A stretch of DNA of 64,000 bases from Thalassospira lucentensis MCCC 1A00383 = DSM 14000 (GCF_000421265.1 NZ_ATWN01000006.1:248001-312000), one strand, 5' to 3'; shown: positions 35,789-46,288, counted from the first letter of the stretch. Notes: generated by a model not told the origin, from the sequence alone. Translations and numbers: made by a program.

Positions 35789-35798
35789 GTTAAAGCCA

Positions 35799-35833
35799 AA
35801 AACAAGAACCCCACAACAAATTGCGGGGTTCTT
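35799..35833 (-). terminator. Terminator of the ABC ATPase gene
   Basis: A 9-bp stem (35805-35813 with 35825-35833) with an 11-nt loop is followed on the minus strand by G and five U. It ends the leftward ABC ATPase gene just upstream of the hydrolase gene. Confidence 0.85.
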
Positions 35834-35886
35834 ATATCGATCATGACGGACAAGGACCGCCTGATATTCTGGTACCGCGCAGCAGC

Positions 35887-36849
35887 CTACGCCGCCGCAC
35901 CGGCCCGCGCGGCATTATTATCGCGGGTCAGCATCAGGAAGATGTCTTCAAGATCGCCTTCCTCGGTCGACAGATCCTTAACCGCAAGACCACAGCCATG
36001 AATGGCTTCGAGGATTTCGGTCATCTGGGTGTTGCTGGGACGATAATGCAGCGCAATCTGGTTTTCCGACCGAAGCTCCGCCCCCCAGGGGGCCAGCACA
36101 TCGGGAACCGCATTGAGTTCATTATTCACCGTCAGGATCAGGGTTTTGTGATCAATCCGGCGCAGCAGGCTACGCTTATCTTCATGGGCAATCACTTTGC
36201 CCTGATTGATGATCGCGATCTCGTCACACAGCTCTTCGGCTTCTTCAAGATAGTGCGTGGTCAGAACGATGGTCACACCGGCGTTGTTCAGTTCTTTGAC
36301 ATAGGCCCAAAGCTGCTGACGCAATTCGATATCGACCCCGGCGGTTGGTTCATCAAGAACCAGAACCGGTGGGGTATGAACCATGGCCTTACCGACCAAA
36401 AGGCGGCGACGCATCCCGCCCGAAAGCGATCTTGAGTACGAGTCTGCCTTGTCTGCCAGACCAAGGGCGGCAAGAATCTCATCGGTGCGACGTTCTGGTT
36501 TGGGCACGCCATAGAGGCCGGCCTGCAATTCCATCGCCTGACGCGGGGTGAAAAATGCATCCAAATTTAGTTCCTGTGGCACGATCCCGATCGCGCAACG
36601 CGCCGCGCGCATTTCCGCCTCGATATCATGGCCCCAGATTTTTGCCGTGCCGTTTGTCTTGGTGACAAGACCGGCCAAGATGTTGATAAACGTTGACTTT
36701 CCGGCACCATTTGGTCCGAGAAGCGCGAAAAAAGACCCGCGGGGAATTTTCAGTGAAACATCATCAAGGGCAAGTTTTTCGCCGTTTGACCCCGTATAGA
36801 CCTTGGTCAAGCCTTCGACTTCGATGGCATAGTCGGGCATTGCAGTCAT
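35887..36849 (-). CDS. ABC-2 type transporter ATP-binding protein
   Basis: This 320-aa ATPase has Walker A GPNGAGKST, signature LSGGMRRRLLVGKAMV, Walker B VLVLDEPTAGVD and H-loop TTHYLEEAEELCD. It resembles the DrrA/YadG type of ABC-2 exporters. Its C-terminal ~80 residues form a small accessory domain. No permease gene is next to it in either direction: downstream is a terminator then a lipase-like gene; upstream are divergent genes. A partner encoded elsewhere is assumed. The second in-frame ATG (36840) is an alternative start. Confidence 0.9.
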   Translation of the reverse strand: MTAMPDYAIEVEGLTKVYTGSNGEKLALDDVSLKIPRGSFFALLGPNGAGKSTFINILAGLVTKTNGTAKIWGHDIEAEMRAARCAIGIVPQELNLDAFFTPRQAMELQAGLYGVPKPERRTDEILAALGLADKADSYSRSLSGGMRRRLLVGKAMVHTPPVLVLDEPTAGVDIELRQQLWAYVKELNNAGVTIVLTTHYLEEAEELCDEIAIINQGKVIAHEDKRSLLRRIDHKTLILTVNNELNAVPDVLAPWGAELRSENQIALHYRPSNTQMTEILEAIHGCGLAVKDLSTEEGDLEDIFLMLTRDNNAARAGAAA

Positions 36850-37031
36850 GTGTCAGTGATCTCCACTCTTTTCCGCGTCGCTTGTTTGCGCTAAGACCAT
36901 GGAGCGCCATGAGCATGCGGAAGTATTGATTGAATATGCGCAATCGGTATCATCCCCGTTAAACCGGGGTCAATGCTGACCGCAATCGCGTGGCCAATCC
37001 CGATGGCCATACAAAACTTGGAACTGGATAT

Positions 37032-37211
37032 ATGAAGCTCACCGAAGAAATCAAAGTCGGCACTCTGAATGTAGCCTGCGACGGCGGAAAAGGTCACCTT
37101 GGCCACCCGACCGTTTACCTCAATCTTGAGGAAAAAGGCGAGATCGTCTGCCCGTACTGCTCAAAAAAATATATCTTCGACAAATCCCAGGCCGATCACG
37201 CAGCCCATTAA
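37032..37211 (+). CDS. CHCC zinc-finger protein (NDUFS6-like domain)
   Basis: This 59-aa protein has the zinc-binding set Cys-His-Cys-Cys (VACDGG, GHLGHPTVYLN, VCPYCSKKY). This is the same short domain found in the NDUFS6 accessory subunit of mitochondrial complex I and widespread in alphaproteobacteria. The ATG at 37032 follows GGAACTGGA. It is divergent from the ABC ATPase and precedes trpB. Confidence 0.87.
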   Translation: MKLTEEIKVGTLNVACDGGKGHLGHPTVYLNLEEKGEIVCPYCSKKYIFDKSQADHAAH

Positions 37212-37336
37212 TCCGTTACGCCCGTTTGCGGGTATTGTAACCAGCCAGCGCGACACATTTCGTCAGCGCTTTGCGGATTAATCGGTCGTCACCAGCCTAC
37301 GCCGCAGGAATTGCGGCCTATCCACGGGGAATTTCT

Positions 37337-38560
37337 ATGACGTCTTCATCGCCCAAGCCCAACAGCTACCGCACCCTTCCTGATACGGACGGGCATTTTG
37401 GTAATTACGGTGGCCGTTTTGTCGCCGAAACGCTCATGCCACTGATTCTTGAGCTTGAGCAGGCCTATAAGGACGCCAAGAATGACCCGGAGTTCCAAAA
37501 AGAACTCGATTATTACCTGAAATATTACGTTGGCCGTCCAAGCCCGCTTTATTTCGCCGAACGCATGACAGCAGAACTTGGCGGGGCCAAGGTCTATTTC
37601 AAGCGTGACGAGCTCAACCACACCGGCGCGCACAAGATCAACAACTGTATTGGTCAGATCCTTCTGGCCATGCGCATGGGCAAAACCCGCATTATTGCTG
37701 AAACCGGTGCGGGTCAGCACGGTGTTGCAACCGCGACCGTTTGTGCGCGCTTTGGTCTGCCCTGCACGGTTTACATGGGAGCCAAAGACATCGAACGTCA
37801 GTCGCCCAATGTGTTCCGCATGAAGCTTCTGGGGGCTGAGGTCAAACCGGTCGAGTCGGGTTCGCGGTCCTTGAAAGACGCGATGAACGAAGCTTTGCGT
37901 GACTGGGTGACCAACGTCGAAGACACGTTTTACATCATCGGCACCGCGGCTGGACCACACCCCTATCCGGAACTTGTTCGTGATTTCCAGTGTGTGATCG
38001 GCAACGAAGCCAAAGAACAGATCATGGAAGCCGAAGGTCGCCTGCCCGATCTTCTGGTTGCAGCCATCGGGGGTGGATCAAACGCCATCGGGCTGTTCCA
38101 CCCGTTCCTTGATGACAAGGATGTCGAAATCACCGGGGTCGAGGCGGCTGGTCACGGTGTTCATACCGGCAAGCATGCCGCCAGCCTGACGGCAGGCGCA
38201 CCGGGCGTTTTGCACGGCAACCGCACATACCTTTTGATGGATGATGATGGTCAGATCACCGAGGCAGACTCGATTTCGGCTGGCCTTGATTATCCGGGGA
38301 TTGGCCCGGAACACAGCTGGCTTAAGGATATCGGGCGTGTCAATTACGTTGCGATTACCGATAAGGAAGCCCTTGCTGCTTTCAAGCTGTGTTCTGAATG
38401 TGAGGGCATTATCCCGGCACTCGAACCCAGCCATGCACTGGCACATGTCATCAAAATCGCACCGACGATGAGCAAGGATAAAATCATCATCGTCAATCTG
38501 TGCGGCCGAGGTGACAAAGATATCTTTACCGTGGCTGAAGCACTGGGAGTTAAACTGTGA
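37337..38560 (+). CDS. trpB: Tryptophan synthase beta subunit
   Basis: This 407-aa PLP enzyme converts indole and serine to tryptophan. The PLP lysine is in HTGAHKINN, and the phosphate-binding glycine-rich loop GGGSNAIG is visible. The ATG at 37337 follows GGGGAA; the ORF opens earlier at 37271 but the family start fits [12 protein letters not shown] followed by [12 protein letters not shown]. The stop overlaps the trpA GTG start, so the subunits are translationally coupled. Confidence 0.97.
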   Translation: MTSSSPKPNSYRTLPDTDGHFGNYGGRFVAETLMPLILELEQAYKDAKNDPEFQKELDYYLKYYVGRPSPLYFAERMTAELGGAKVYFKRDELNHTGAHKINNCIGQILLAMRMGKTRIIAETGAGQHGVATATVCARFGLPCTVYMGAKDIERQSPNVFRMKLLGAEVKPVESGSRSLKDAMNEALRDWVTNVEDTFYIIGTAAGPHPYPELVRDFQCVIGNEAKEQIMEAEGRLPDLLVAAIGGGSNAIGLFHPFLDDKDVEITGVEAAGHGVHTGKHAASLTAGAPGVLHGNRTYLLMDDDGQITEADSISAGLDYPGIGPEHSWLKDIGRVNYVAITDKEALAAFKLCSECEGIIPALEPSHALAHVIKIAPTMSKDKIIIVNLCGRGDKDIFTVAEALGVKL

Positions 38561-39405
38561 GCGACGCAATCATTGGCGGCAAAGACCGCATCGAAAAACG
38601 TTTTGCCAAGCTCAAGGAAGAAGGCCGTGCCGGTCTTGTAACCTTCATCACGGCGGGTGACCCGGACCCCGAAGCTTCGTTTGAAATCCTCAAAGCCCTG
38701 CCAGAAGCCGGGGCGGATATCATCGAACTGGGCATGCCGTTCACCGATCCGATGGCCGATGGTCCCGCCATTCAGGAAGCATCGAACCGGGCACTTGCAG
38801 CGGGCATGCACATGCGCAAAACACTGTCGCTGGTGCGTGGTTTCCGTGATCAGGACCACGAAACGCCGATCATTCTGATGGGCTATTACAACCCGATCTA
38901 CATCTATGGCGTGGCGGAATTCCTTGAAGATGCGCGCAATGCCGGGGTTGATGGCCTGATTGTTGTTGATCTGCCGCCCGAAGAAGACGCAGAGCTTTGT
39001 GTTCCGACGGTCGAAAAAGGTCTATCGTTCATTCGACTGACCACACCGACCTCTGATGACAAGCGTTTGCCGAAACTTGTTCAGAATACATCCGGCTTTG
39101 TTTACTATGTGTCGGTGGCCGGGGTAACCGGTGCCGGTTCGGCAAGCAATGAGCAGATTATCGAAGCAATGGAACGCCTGCGTCGTCATACCAAACTGCC
39201 GATCGCAGTCGGGTTTGGCATCAAGACAGCCGCACAGGCTGCCGAGGTCGCAAGACAGGCCGATGCAGCTGTTGTTGGTTCGGCAATCGTATCAAAAATT
39301 GCCGAAAGTCTTGACGAAAACGGCAAGGCCACCGATAAGACCGCCTCTATGGTTACCGGCCTTGTACGCGAACTGGCAAGCGGGGTCCGGGACGCACGCA
39401 AATAA
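38557..39405 (+). CDS. trpA: Tryptophan synthase alpha subunit
   Basis: This 282-aa TIM-barrel enzyme cleaves indole-glycerol phosphate and passes indole to TrpB. The catalytic Glu is in [16 protein letters not shown], whose second Asp also matches the active site. It starts with GTG inside the trpB stop (GTGA, 4-bp overlap). It is followed 61 bp later by accD. Confidence 0.97.
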   Translation: MSDAIIGGKDRIEKRFAKLKEEGRAGLVTFITAGDPDPEASFEILKALPEAGADIIELGMPFTDPMADGPAIQEASNRALAAGMHMRKTLSLVRGFRDQDHETPIILMGYYNPIYIYGVAEFLEDARNAGVDGLIVVDLPPEEDAELCVPTVEKGLSFIRLTTPTSDDKRLPKLVQNTSGFVYYVSVAGVTGAGSASNEQIIEAMERLRRHTKLPIAVGFGIKTAAQAAEVARQADAAVVGSAIVSKIAESLDENGKATDKTASMVTGLVRELASGVRDARK

Positions 39406-39466
39406 GCAATCGCTGTGCGTTTGTAAAAGAACCGATATAGACAGAACCTAAGGATCAGTATCCGAT

Positions 39467-40390
39467 ATGTCGTGGCTGACTGAATTCGTCCGTCCCAAGA
39501 TTCAACAACTTGTTCGCCGGACAGATGTGCCTGAAAATCTTTGGCACAAATGCAAATCATGCGAACAGATGATTTTCCACCGTGACCTGGCAAAGAACAA
39601 TCATGTTTGCCAGCATTGTGGGCATCACATGCGGATTTCCGCGCAAAACCGTCTTGAACTCCTGTTTGATGGGGGTAAATACCAAACCATCGAACTGCCG
39701 AATGTTCCGGTTGACCCGCTGAAATTCCGCGATCAGAAAAAATACACTGACCGCCTCAAAGCAGCTCAAGCCAAAGCAACCTATAAGGATGCGTTGGCTG
39801 TTGCCCATGGTGAGGTCGGTGGTCATGCGACGGTGATTGCCGTTTTCGATTTCTCCTTTATGGGCGGATCGATGGGGATCGCGGTTGGCGAGGGCATCGT
39901 TGCCGCGGCCGAACTGGCATCGGTTCAGGATGCGGCTTTGATCATTGTCCCGGCGTCGGGCGGTGCACGTATGCAAGAAGGCATCCTTAGCCTGATGCAG
40001 ATGGCACGCACCACGGCTGCGATTGAAAAGGTCAAGGAAAAGGGCCTGCCCTATTTCGTGCTGCTGACCGATCCGACCACGGGGGGTGTTTCGGCATCCT
40101 TTGCCATGCTCGGTGACATTCAGGTTGCCGAACCCGGTGCCCAGATCGGCTTTGCCGGTCGGCGCGTGATTGAAAACACCATTCGCGAAAAACTACCCGA
40201 TGACTTCCAGACGGCAGAATATCTGCTGGACCATGGCATGGTCGATATGGTGGTTCCGCGCAACGAATTGAACGCGACCTTTGGCCGCCTGATTGACATG
40301 ATCCGCCGCACCAAACCCGGTGCGTCGATTGTCCCGATCAAGGATGCCAAGAAAAAGCCGGACACCAAAGGTGCCAAAGCAGACAAGTAA
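39467..40390 (+). CDS. accD: Acetyl-CoA carboxylase carboxyltransferase subunit beta
   Basis: This 307-aa subunit of the carboxyltransferase makes malonyl-CoA for fatty acid synthesis together with AccA. It has an N-terminal C4 zinc finger (CKSC near residue 27, CQHC near 46) and the crotonase-like core with ASGGARMQEG and DPTTGGVSASFAMLGD. It lies in the usual alphaproteobacterial order trpB-trpA-accD-folC. Confidence 0.96.
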   Translation: MSWLTEFVRPKIQQLVRRTDVPENLWHKCKSCEQMIFHRDLAKNNHVCQHCGHHMRISAQNRLELLFDGGKYQTIELPNVPVDPLKFRDQKKYTDRLKAAQAKATYKDALAVAHGEVGGHATVIAVFDFSFMGGSMGIAVGEGIVAAAELASVQDAALIIVPASGGARMQEGILSLMQMARTTAAIEKVKEKGLPYFVLLTDPTTGGVSASFAMLGDIQVAEPGAQIGFAGRRVIENTIREKLPDDFQTAEYLLDHGMVDMVVPRNELNATFGRLIDMIRRTKPGASIVPIKDAKKKPDTKGAKADK

Positions 40391-41681
40391 CACTGCCCGA
40401 AGCGATGCAATCATTGCACGCCTTGGTCAGTTGCACCCGAAAGTCATTGATCTTTCGCTCGGGCGGATTACCCGGCTTCTTGAAAAGCTTGGTAATCCGC
40501 ACCTGAGTCTGCCGCCTGTCATTCATTTGGCCGGCACCAACGGCAAAGGCTCCACCCAGGCTTATTTGCGCGCGATTTACGAGGCGGCTGGCCTTCGGGT
40601 TCATTGCTCGACATCCCCGCATCTTGTGCGTTTCCACGAACGTATTGTCGTTGCCGGTGCGCAGATTTCCGAACAGGCGCTTTGTGACCTGCTTGAAGAA
40701 GTCGAAACCGTTAATAACGGCGATTCCATTACCTTCTTTGAAATTGCACAGGCTGCGGCATTTCTTGCCTTTGCGCGCATTCCGGCCGATGTGCTGATCC
40801 TTGAAACCGGACTGGGTGGACGGGTGGACGCATCCAATGTGCTTGATACCCCTGCGGCAACCGTGATCACGCCAATCTCGCTTGATCATCAGGGTTTCCT
40901 TGGCGATACGATTGCCAAAATTGCCTTTGAAAAGGCCGGGATCATGAAGCCGGGGGTCATCAGCATTCTGGCCCCGCAACCCCTTGAAGCCTTTGATACG
41001 CTTGCCCGTCATGCCAATACGATCAACGCGACCATTTTCAATGATTTTGACGTCCTTGAAGAAACGGCTGATGGTTTTACGCTGCGCATCGGGCGCGACA
41101 CATTAAACCTGCCACGGCCTGCCCTTCCCGGTCGGCATCAATATGTCAACGCCGCCACGGCGATTGCCGCAGTGCGCAAGGCGAACATACCCGGCTGTGA
41201 CGGCATGGATGTGGATGTGCTGGCCAATGGTTTGCGCACAGCACAATGGCCCGCACGCTTGCAGCGCCTTAAAAAAGGTCCGCTGATCGACGCCCTGCCG
41301 GAAAATTGTGAGCTTATCCTTGATGGCGGCCATAATATCGCCGCTGCCGAGGTGATCTCTGAATGGCTGTCACAGCAGCCAAAGGGCGATACGCTTGTGA
41401 TTGTCGGTATGCTTGACAACCGCGACCCTGTTGCCTTTCTGGCACCACTGGCACCCCATGTATCGGCCTTGGCGGGGATTGTTATTCCCGGCGATCATGA
41501 GGCGCATGATGCGATCACCCTGCAAAACGCCGGGCGTGATTGCGGCATTGCCAAAAGCCACGCCTGTAACGACCTCAAACACGCGGTTGAGGTTTTGCTG
41601 GCAGAAACCCCGGCGCCATCGCGGATTTTGATCCTTGGGTCGCTGTATCTGGCCGGTGTCGTTCTGGAAAATCATTCCTGA
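40344..41681 (+). CDS. folC: Dihydrofolate/folylpolyglutamate synthase
   Basis: This 445-aa Mur-ligase-type enzyme adds glutamate to dihydropteroate and folates. The ATP loop is GTNGKGST. DGGHN, typical of the C-terminal domain, is visible. The frame is open through the end of accD. I choose ATG 40344, giving a 47-bp overlap with accD. GTG 40371 and GTG 40320 are alternatives, because none has a clear ribosome site. The conserved part starts near LGQLHPKVIDLSLGRI. Confidence 0.92.
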   Translation: MPRKSRTPKVPKQTSNTARSDAIIARLGQLHPKVIDLSLGRITRLLEKLGNPHLSLPPVIHLAGTNGKGSTQAYLRAIYEAAGLRVHCSTSPHLVRFHERIVVAGAQISEQALCDLLEEVETVNNGDSITFFEIAQAAAFLAFARIPADVLILETGLGGRVDASNVLDTPAATVITPISLDHQGFLGDTIAKIAFEKAGIMKPGVISILAPQPLEAFDTLARHANTINATIFNDFDVLEETADGFTLRIGRDTLNLPRPALPGRHQYVNAATAIAAVRKANIPGCDGMDVDVLANGLRTAQWPARLQRLKKGPLIDALPENCELILDGGHNIAAAEVISEWLSQQPKGDTLVIVGMLDNRDPVAFLAPLAPHVSALAGIVIPGDHEAHDAITLQNAGRDCGIAKSHACNDLKHAVEVLLAETPAPSRILILGSLYLAGVVLENHS

Positions 41682-42260
41682 TCAGGCGAATGCGGCGATC
41701 TTTTCAATCAGATCGTCAGCATCCCCGTCTGACAACAAATGCCCGGCTGATCTAAGCCGGATGCAGCCCGCATGGGGAAAATGATCAGCGTAAGCGTCCT
41801 GATGCCCCGGCGGCACGATGCGATCATCCGCACTGTGACAGAAATACAGGTCTTTTAGACCCTGTAATGCGGCAATTTCCGGCGCGGACAAGGCAAAATC
41901 CGTAACTTCCCAGTCTTTTAGGCCCCAAAACGGTGCTGAAATGCTAAAAACCGCCGATAACCAGTTATCATCACGGTATATTTCACGATTCCGCCCGAGG
42001 TATTGCAAAATCGTTGACCCACCAAACGAATGACCGACAAGCACCGCCCCCGGTCGGGCATCAGACTTGCTGTTGGAAACCACGCGGTCAATTTCGCGAA
42101 GCCATAGTTCAACGTCGGGGCGCTCCGGGGTCGGCATTTCCGGTGCGACAATGCGAAACTGGCCGTCCAGCGCGGCTTCAAGCCGGGCTAGAAACCGGCT
42201 ACTGCCGTCATCTCCGCCCTGTTTTCCTGCACTGTGGATAAAAATCAAGTCGCGGCACAT
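41682..42260 (-). CDS. Small alpha/beta hydrolase (RBBP9/YdeN-like)
   Basis: This 192-aa single-domain alpha/beta hydrolase has the nucleophile in VGHSFGG, acid in HSADDRIVP, and His in SAGHLLSDGD. It resembles small serine hydrolases of the RBBP9/YdeN kind. It has no signal peptide. Its stop abuts the convergent folC stop directly. The substrate is unknown. Confidence 0.85.
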   Translation of the reverse strand: MCRDLIFIHSAGKQGGDDGSSRFLARLEAALDGQFRIVAPEMPTPERPDVELWLREIDRVVSNSKSDARPGAVLVGHSFGGSTILQYLGRNREIYRDDNWLSAVFSISAPFWGLKDWEVTDFALSAPEIAALQGLKDLYFCHSADDRIVPPGHQDAYADHFPHAGCIRLRSAGHLLSDGDADDLIEKIAAFA

Positions 42261-42293
42261 AAAGGCCCTCCTCTGATCATGGTTCAGAATGCG

Positions 42294-43076
42294 TTAGATT
42301 TCCGGCAAACGGACCTTGCCACCATTGCCGGTTCCAGATCCCCCACCCGTTGCATCACCACGGCCATCGGTACTGCGCAGCCGCAGGTTGCCTGCTTTGT
42401 GGACTTTGCGGCGATCCTGTCGCACCCCGGGCGGCAGGTTACCATGACCCGCCGCACCTATTGGGTCGCCTGCCGGTGTGAAATCGCCATATTTTACCGT
42501 TTCACGGCGCACCTTACGTCCGGTTATCCATGTATAACCAAGGACATACAGCAAAAATCCACCAACCCCGATGGTCAGGATCAAGAACTGCAAAACCGGG
42601 ATAAAACTGCCAAAAAGAGCACCACCGCCATAGATCATAAAAATGCAAAGGGCGGCCACCGGGGCAAGCGCCAAAAAGAAAATGCCCCGAACCTTGTGCC
42701 GAATGGGCCCGTAATGCATCAGCATGGCGTAAAACAGATACATCAACGCCACAAACACTACGAGTTTGATCAGCAAGACAAAATGATCAAAGTTTGCAAG
42801 GCGTTCATTGCGTTCATACACGCCAAAGACAATGAACAAGCCATGCAGAACCAACCCAAAACTACCAAAAGTCAGGACAAAACGCAGCCATGCACTGACG
42901 CTAAAAAATCTGCGCCATCCTGTATCGTTCGCAGCTATCCCGCGACGATCGCCCTTCTTCTTTTTGCCTTGCCGGGTCGAGAGCCTCATATCATCTGAAA
43001 GCTCACGTACCGGACCTGCAGTTTCAACGCCGATGCCCTTTGGGCTAAATTCCGGCTTGCTTGTTTTCCGGGCCAC
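42294..43076 (-). CDS. Four-TM membrane protein of unknown function
   Basis: This 260-aa protein begins with a charged N-terminal 75 residues (basic KKKKGDRRG). Four predicted membrane helices follow at about residues 80-105, 120-140, 150-170 and 180-205. The tail is Gly/Arg-rich and ends in GGKVRLPEI. The start is uncertain: GTG 43076 has GGGAG about 9 bp upstream; ATG 42989 lacks one and TTG 43169 extends the frame. I do not recognise a family. It ends 33 bp before the hydrolase gene and is divergent from polA. Confidence 0.7.
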   Translation of the reverse strand: MARKTSKPEFSPKGIGVETAGPVRELSDDMRLSTRQGKKKKGDRRGIAANDTGWRRFFSVSAWLRFVLTFGSFGLVLHGLFIVFGVYERNERLANFDHFVLLIKLVVFVALMYLFYAMLMHYGPIRHKVRGIFFLALAPVAALCIFMIYGGGALFGSFIPVLQFLILTIGVGGFLLYVLGYTWITGRKVRRETVKYGDFTPAGDPIGAAGHGNLPPGVRQDRRKVHKAGNLRLRSTDGRGDATGGGSGTGNGGKVRLPEI

Positions 43077-43377
43077 GAACCGGATCTCCCATGTCCCTTG
43101 GGATGAAGTTATCACATCACCATAGCAACACCGCAGCAGAACGATAAGCACAAACAGACCGTCCGCCAAAAATCGTCCAGCCCCCGGTATTTAGCTTATT
43201 TGTTTTGATATCGAAATATATATCAAGCCAGCGTCAAAGGCCGACACTTTTCCACCCGTTTTTGTCAGGAGACAGGTGCGGTTTTTGATCGTAGGCGACA
43301 CCGCGCCCTCGACTTACCGACACGGATCGGGCATTCTGCGGGCCAACATTATCCTCGAACATAAGAGCAAGAGACGC

Positions 43378-46224
43378 ATGACAGATTCCGCCCCATCCGA
43401 CGCCAAAACGTCCAGCGGACAAAAACCGCGCCGCGTCGTACTGGTTGATGGTTCCGGCTTTATTTTCCGCGCTTTCCATGCCCTGCCGCCGATGACCAGC
43501 CCGGACGGCACGCCGGTAAACGCGGTGTATGGTTTCTGCACCATGCTGATGAAACTGCGCGAAGACACCAAGCCCGACCATATGGCGGTCATTTTCGACC
43601 CCAAGGGCAAAACGTTCCGCAATGATTTCTATCCCGAATACAAGGCACATCGCCCACCAGCACCGGAAGAACTGGTGCCGCAGTTTGGCCTGATCCGCGA
43701 TGCGACCCGGGCGTTCAACCTGCCGTCGATCGAGCTCGAAGGATATGAGGCCGACGACCTGATCGCGACCTATGCCCGTCAGGCCGAAGCCGAAGGTTCT
43801 GACGTTATTATCGTATCTTCGGACAAGGATTTGATGCAACTTGTCACCGATCGGGTGCAAATGTTTGATGCGATGAAGAATCGTACCATTGGTGCTGCCG
43901 AGGTGATGGAGAAGTTTGGTGTTTCTCCAAACAAAGTCATCGATATTCAGGCACTTGCCGGTGATTCTGTCGATAACGTCCCCGGTGTTCCGGGCATTGG
44001 CATTAAGACCGCATCCCAACTTATTGATGAATATGGTGATCTTGATTCTCTACTGGAGCGCGCAGGCGAAATCAAACAGCCCAAGCGCCGCGAAAAACTG
44101 ATTGAGAATGCCGAACTGGCCCGTATTTCCCGACGTCTGGTCACCTTGAAAACCGACGTTCCAGTGGTTGAGCAGATCAGTGGGTTTGAATTAAAAGAAC
44201 CCGACGCAGAAGTTCTTTTAAGCTTTATTGCAAGTCACGGCTTTAAATCACTGCTTTCTAAAGTAAAAGCAAAATTTGGCGGCGATATTGAATTTGAAAG
44301 CCCGACCCAGCCCGGTGTCGGTGTCAATAAAATCAACGTCGAAAAGGCAGAATATGAACTTGTGCAGGATGAAGAACGTCTAAAGCACTGGATTGCAAAG
44401 GCCGAATATGCCGGGACAGTTGCGGTCGATACCGAAACCACGTCCCTTGATGCCCATCAGGCCAAACTGGTTGGCATTTCACTTTCGACAGAGCCAGGAA
44501 ATGGCTGTTACATCCCGCTCGGCCATGGCAAGAGTACTGAGAACAGCGAAGCCAAAGGCACACAGGGTGGCTTTGATTTTGGCGATGCCGAAGAAACCCC
44601 TGCCAAGGCCGACATCCCCAAACAGATCGCGCTTGATCGCGCTATTGAGCTGATCAAACCGTTGTTGCAGGACACCGGCGTTCTGAAAATCGGGCAGAAC
44701 CTGAAATACGATATGATTGTTCTGTCGCGTCATGGCATTGATGTCGCCCCGATGGATGACACCATGGTCCTGTCCTATGTCCTTGATGGCACCAGCCACG
44801 GACATGGCATGGACGAACTGGCTGATCTGCATCTTGATTACCAGCCAATAAAGTTCTCGGAGGTTTGCGGGTCGGGCAAAACCCAGATCACCTTTGATCA
44901 GGTCCCGCTTGATAAGGCGCTGGATTATGCCGCCGAAGATGCCGATATCACCCTTCGTCTGCATCGGTTGCTCAAACCCCGCATTGCTCAGGAACATATG
45001 GCAAGCGTCTATGAAACGCTGGACCGCCCGTTGGTGCCGGTCTTGGCCAAAATGGAACGGTTGGGGGTTAAGGTTGATACCGACATCCTTAAAAACCTGT
45101 CGGATGACTTTGCCAAACGCATGGCGATACTCGAAAAAACCATCCATGAAATGGCCGGTGAACCATTTAACCTTGGCAGTCCCAAGCAGCTCGGCGAAAT
45201 CCTGTTTGATAAGATGAGCCTGCCGGGTGGCAAAAAAACCAAAACCGGCGCATGGCAAACCGGTGCTGACGTTCTTGAAGGATTGGCTGCACTCGGTCAT
45301 GACCTGCCGACCAAAATTTTAGAATGGCGCCAACTGTCAAAACTTAAAAGCACTTACACCGATGCCTTGGCAAATCACGTTAACCCGCTGACCGGGCGCG
45401 TTCATACAAGCTACGGTCAAACCAATGTGAATACCGGGCGGTTGTCGTCAAACGATCCGAACCTGCAAAACATCCCGATCCGCAGCGAAGAAGGCCGCAA
45501 AATCCGCACCGCCTTTGTCGCCGATAAGGGCTGTAAGCTTATTTCTGCCGACTATTCGCAGATTGAGCTGCGTCTTCTGGCCCATGTGGCCGAGATTGAT
45601 GCGCTCCGCGATGCGTTCAAAAATGGCGAGGATATCCACGCGGCCACCGCATCAAAGGTGTTTGGTGTGCCGATTGAGGGCATGGACCCGATGGTGCGCC
45701 GTAAGGCCAAGGCGATTAACTTTGGCATCATCTATGGTATTTCCGCCTTTGGTCTGGCCAATCAGCTGGGCATTGGCCAAAAAGAAGCCAAGGCCTTCAT
45801 CGAAGCCTATTTCGAAATTTACCCCGGCATTCGCGATTACATGGATCAGGCCAAGGAATTTGCCAAAAAGCACGGGCATGTCCGTACCCTGTTTGGCCGC
45901 AACATCCATATCAATGGCATCAACGATAAAAATGGCATGCGCCGAAGCTTTGGCGAACGGGCTGCCATCAACGCCCCGATTCAAGGCGGTGCGGCCGATA
46001 TCATCAAACGTGCGATGATCGCGGTTCCCGGTACACTGGTTGATGCGGGCCTTAAAACCCGCATGCTGTTGCAAGTGCACGATGAATTGATCTTTGAAGC
46101 CCCCGAAGACGAGGCCGAAAAAGCCATCAAAATCATCCGCGACGTCATGGAAAATGCCGCCCATCTGTCGGTCCCGCTGATTGTCGATGCGGGCATTGGC
46201 GATAGCTGGGCGGATGCGCATTAG
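43378..46224 (+). CDS. polA: DNA polymerase I
   Basis: This 948-aa protein has all three domains. The 5'-3' exonuclease starts near VVLVDGSGFIFRAFHA. The 3'-5' proofreading exonuclease has Exo I DTETT, Exo II GQNLKYD and Exo III region YAAEDAD, so it appears functional. The polymerase domain has motif A SADYSQIELRLLAH, motif B RRKAKAINFGIIYG and motif C QVHDELIFE. The ATG at 43378 follows AAGAGC. It performs gap filling and RNA-primer removal. A bidirectional terminator separates it from dapB. Confidence 0.97.
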   Translation: MTDSAPSDAKTSSGQKPRRVVLVDGSGFIFRAFHALPPMTSPDGTPVNAVYGFCTMLMKLREDTKPDHMAVIFDPKGKTFRNDFYPEYKAHRPPAPEELVPQFGLIRDATRAFNLPSIELEGYEADDLIATYARQAEAEGSDVIIVSSDKDLMQLVTDRVQMFDAMKNRTIGAAEVMEKFGVSPNKVIDIQALAGDSVDNVPGVPGIGIKTASQLIDEYGDLDSLLERAGEIKQPKRREKLIENAELARISRRLVTLKTDVPVVEQISGFELKEPDAEVLLSFIASHGFKSLLSKVKAKFGGDIEFESPTQPGVGVNKINVEKAEYELVQDEERLKHWIAKAEYAGTVAVDTETTSLDAHQAKLVGISLSTEPGNGCYIPLGHGKSTENSEAKGTQGGFDFGDAEETPAKADIPKQIALDRAIELIKPLLQDTGVLKIGQNLKYDMIVLSRHGIDVAPMDDTMVLSYVLDGTSHGHGMDELADLHLDYQPIKFSEVCGSGKTQITFDQVPLDKALDYAAEDADITLRLHRLLKPRIAQEHMASVYETLDRPLVPVLAKMERLGVKVDTDILKNLSDDFAKRMAILEKTIHEMAGEPFNLGSPKQLGEILFDKMSLPGGKKTKTGAWQTGADVLEGLAALGHDLPTKILEWRQLSKLKSTYTDALANHVNPLTGRVHTSYGQTNVNTGRLSSNDPNLQNIPIRSEEGRKIRTAFVADKGCKLISADYSQIELRLLAHVAEIDALRDAFKNGEDIHAATASKVFGVPIEGMDPMVRRKAKAINFGIIYGISAFGLANQLGIGQKEAKAFIEAYFEIYPGIRDYMDQAKEFAKKHGHVRTLFGRNIHINGINDKNGMRRSFGERAAINAPIQGGAADIIKRAMIAVPGTLVDAGLKTRMLLQVHDELIFEAPEDEAEKAIKIIRDVMENAAHLSVPLIVDAGIGDSWADAH

Positions 46225-46243
46225 ATCAGAAATGACGCCTGAC

Positions 46244-46288
46244 ACACAAAACCCCGGCTGCTTTATCGCGACCGGGGTTTTGTGTTTT
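46244..46288. terminator. Bidirectional terminator polA/dapB
   Basis: A 14-bp perfect stem (46244-46257 with 46272-46285) with a 14-nt loop is A-rich on the left and ends in TTTT on the right. It lies between convergent genes. Confidence 0.9.

Noticed and set aside
43077-43169. N-terminal extension of the four-helix membrane protein to TTG
   Set aside because: GTG 43076 has a good ribosome site; the extension does not.
43318-43377. Upstream extension of polA beyond ATG 43378
   Set aside because: The family start and the ribosome-site match favour 43378; the extension is low in family similarity.
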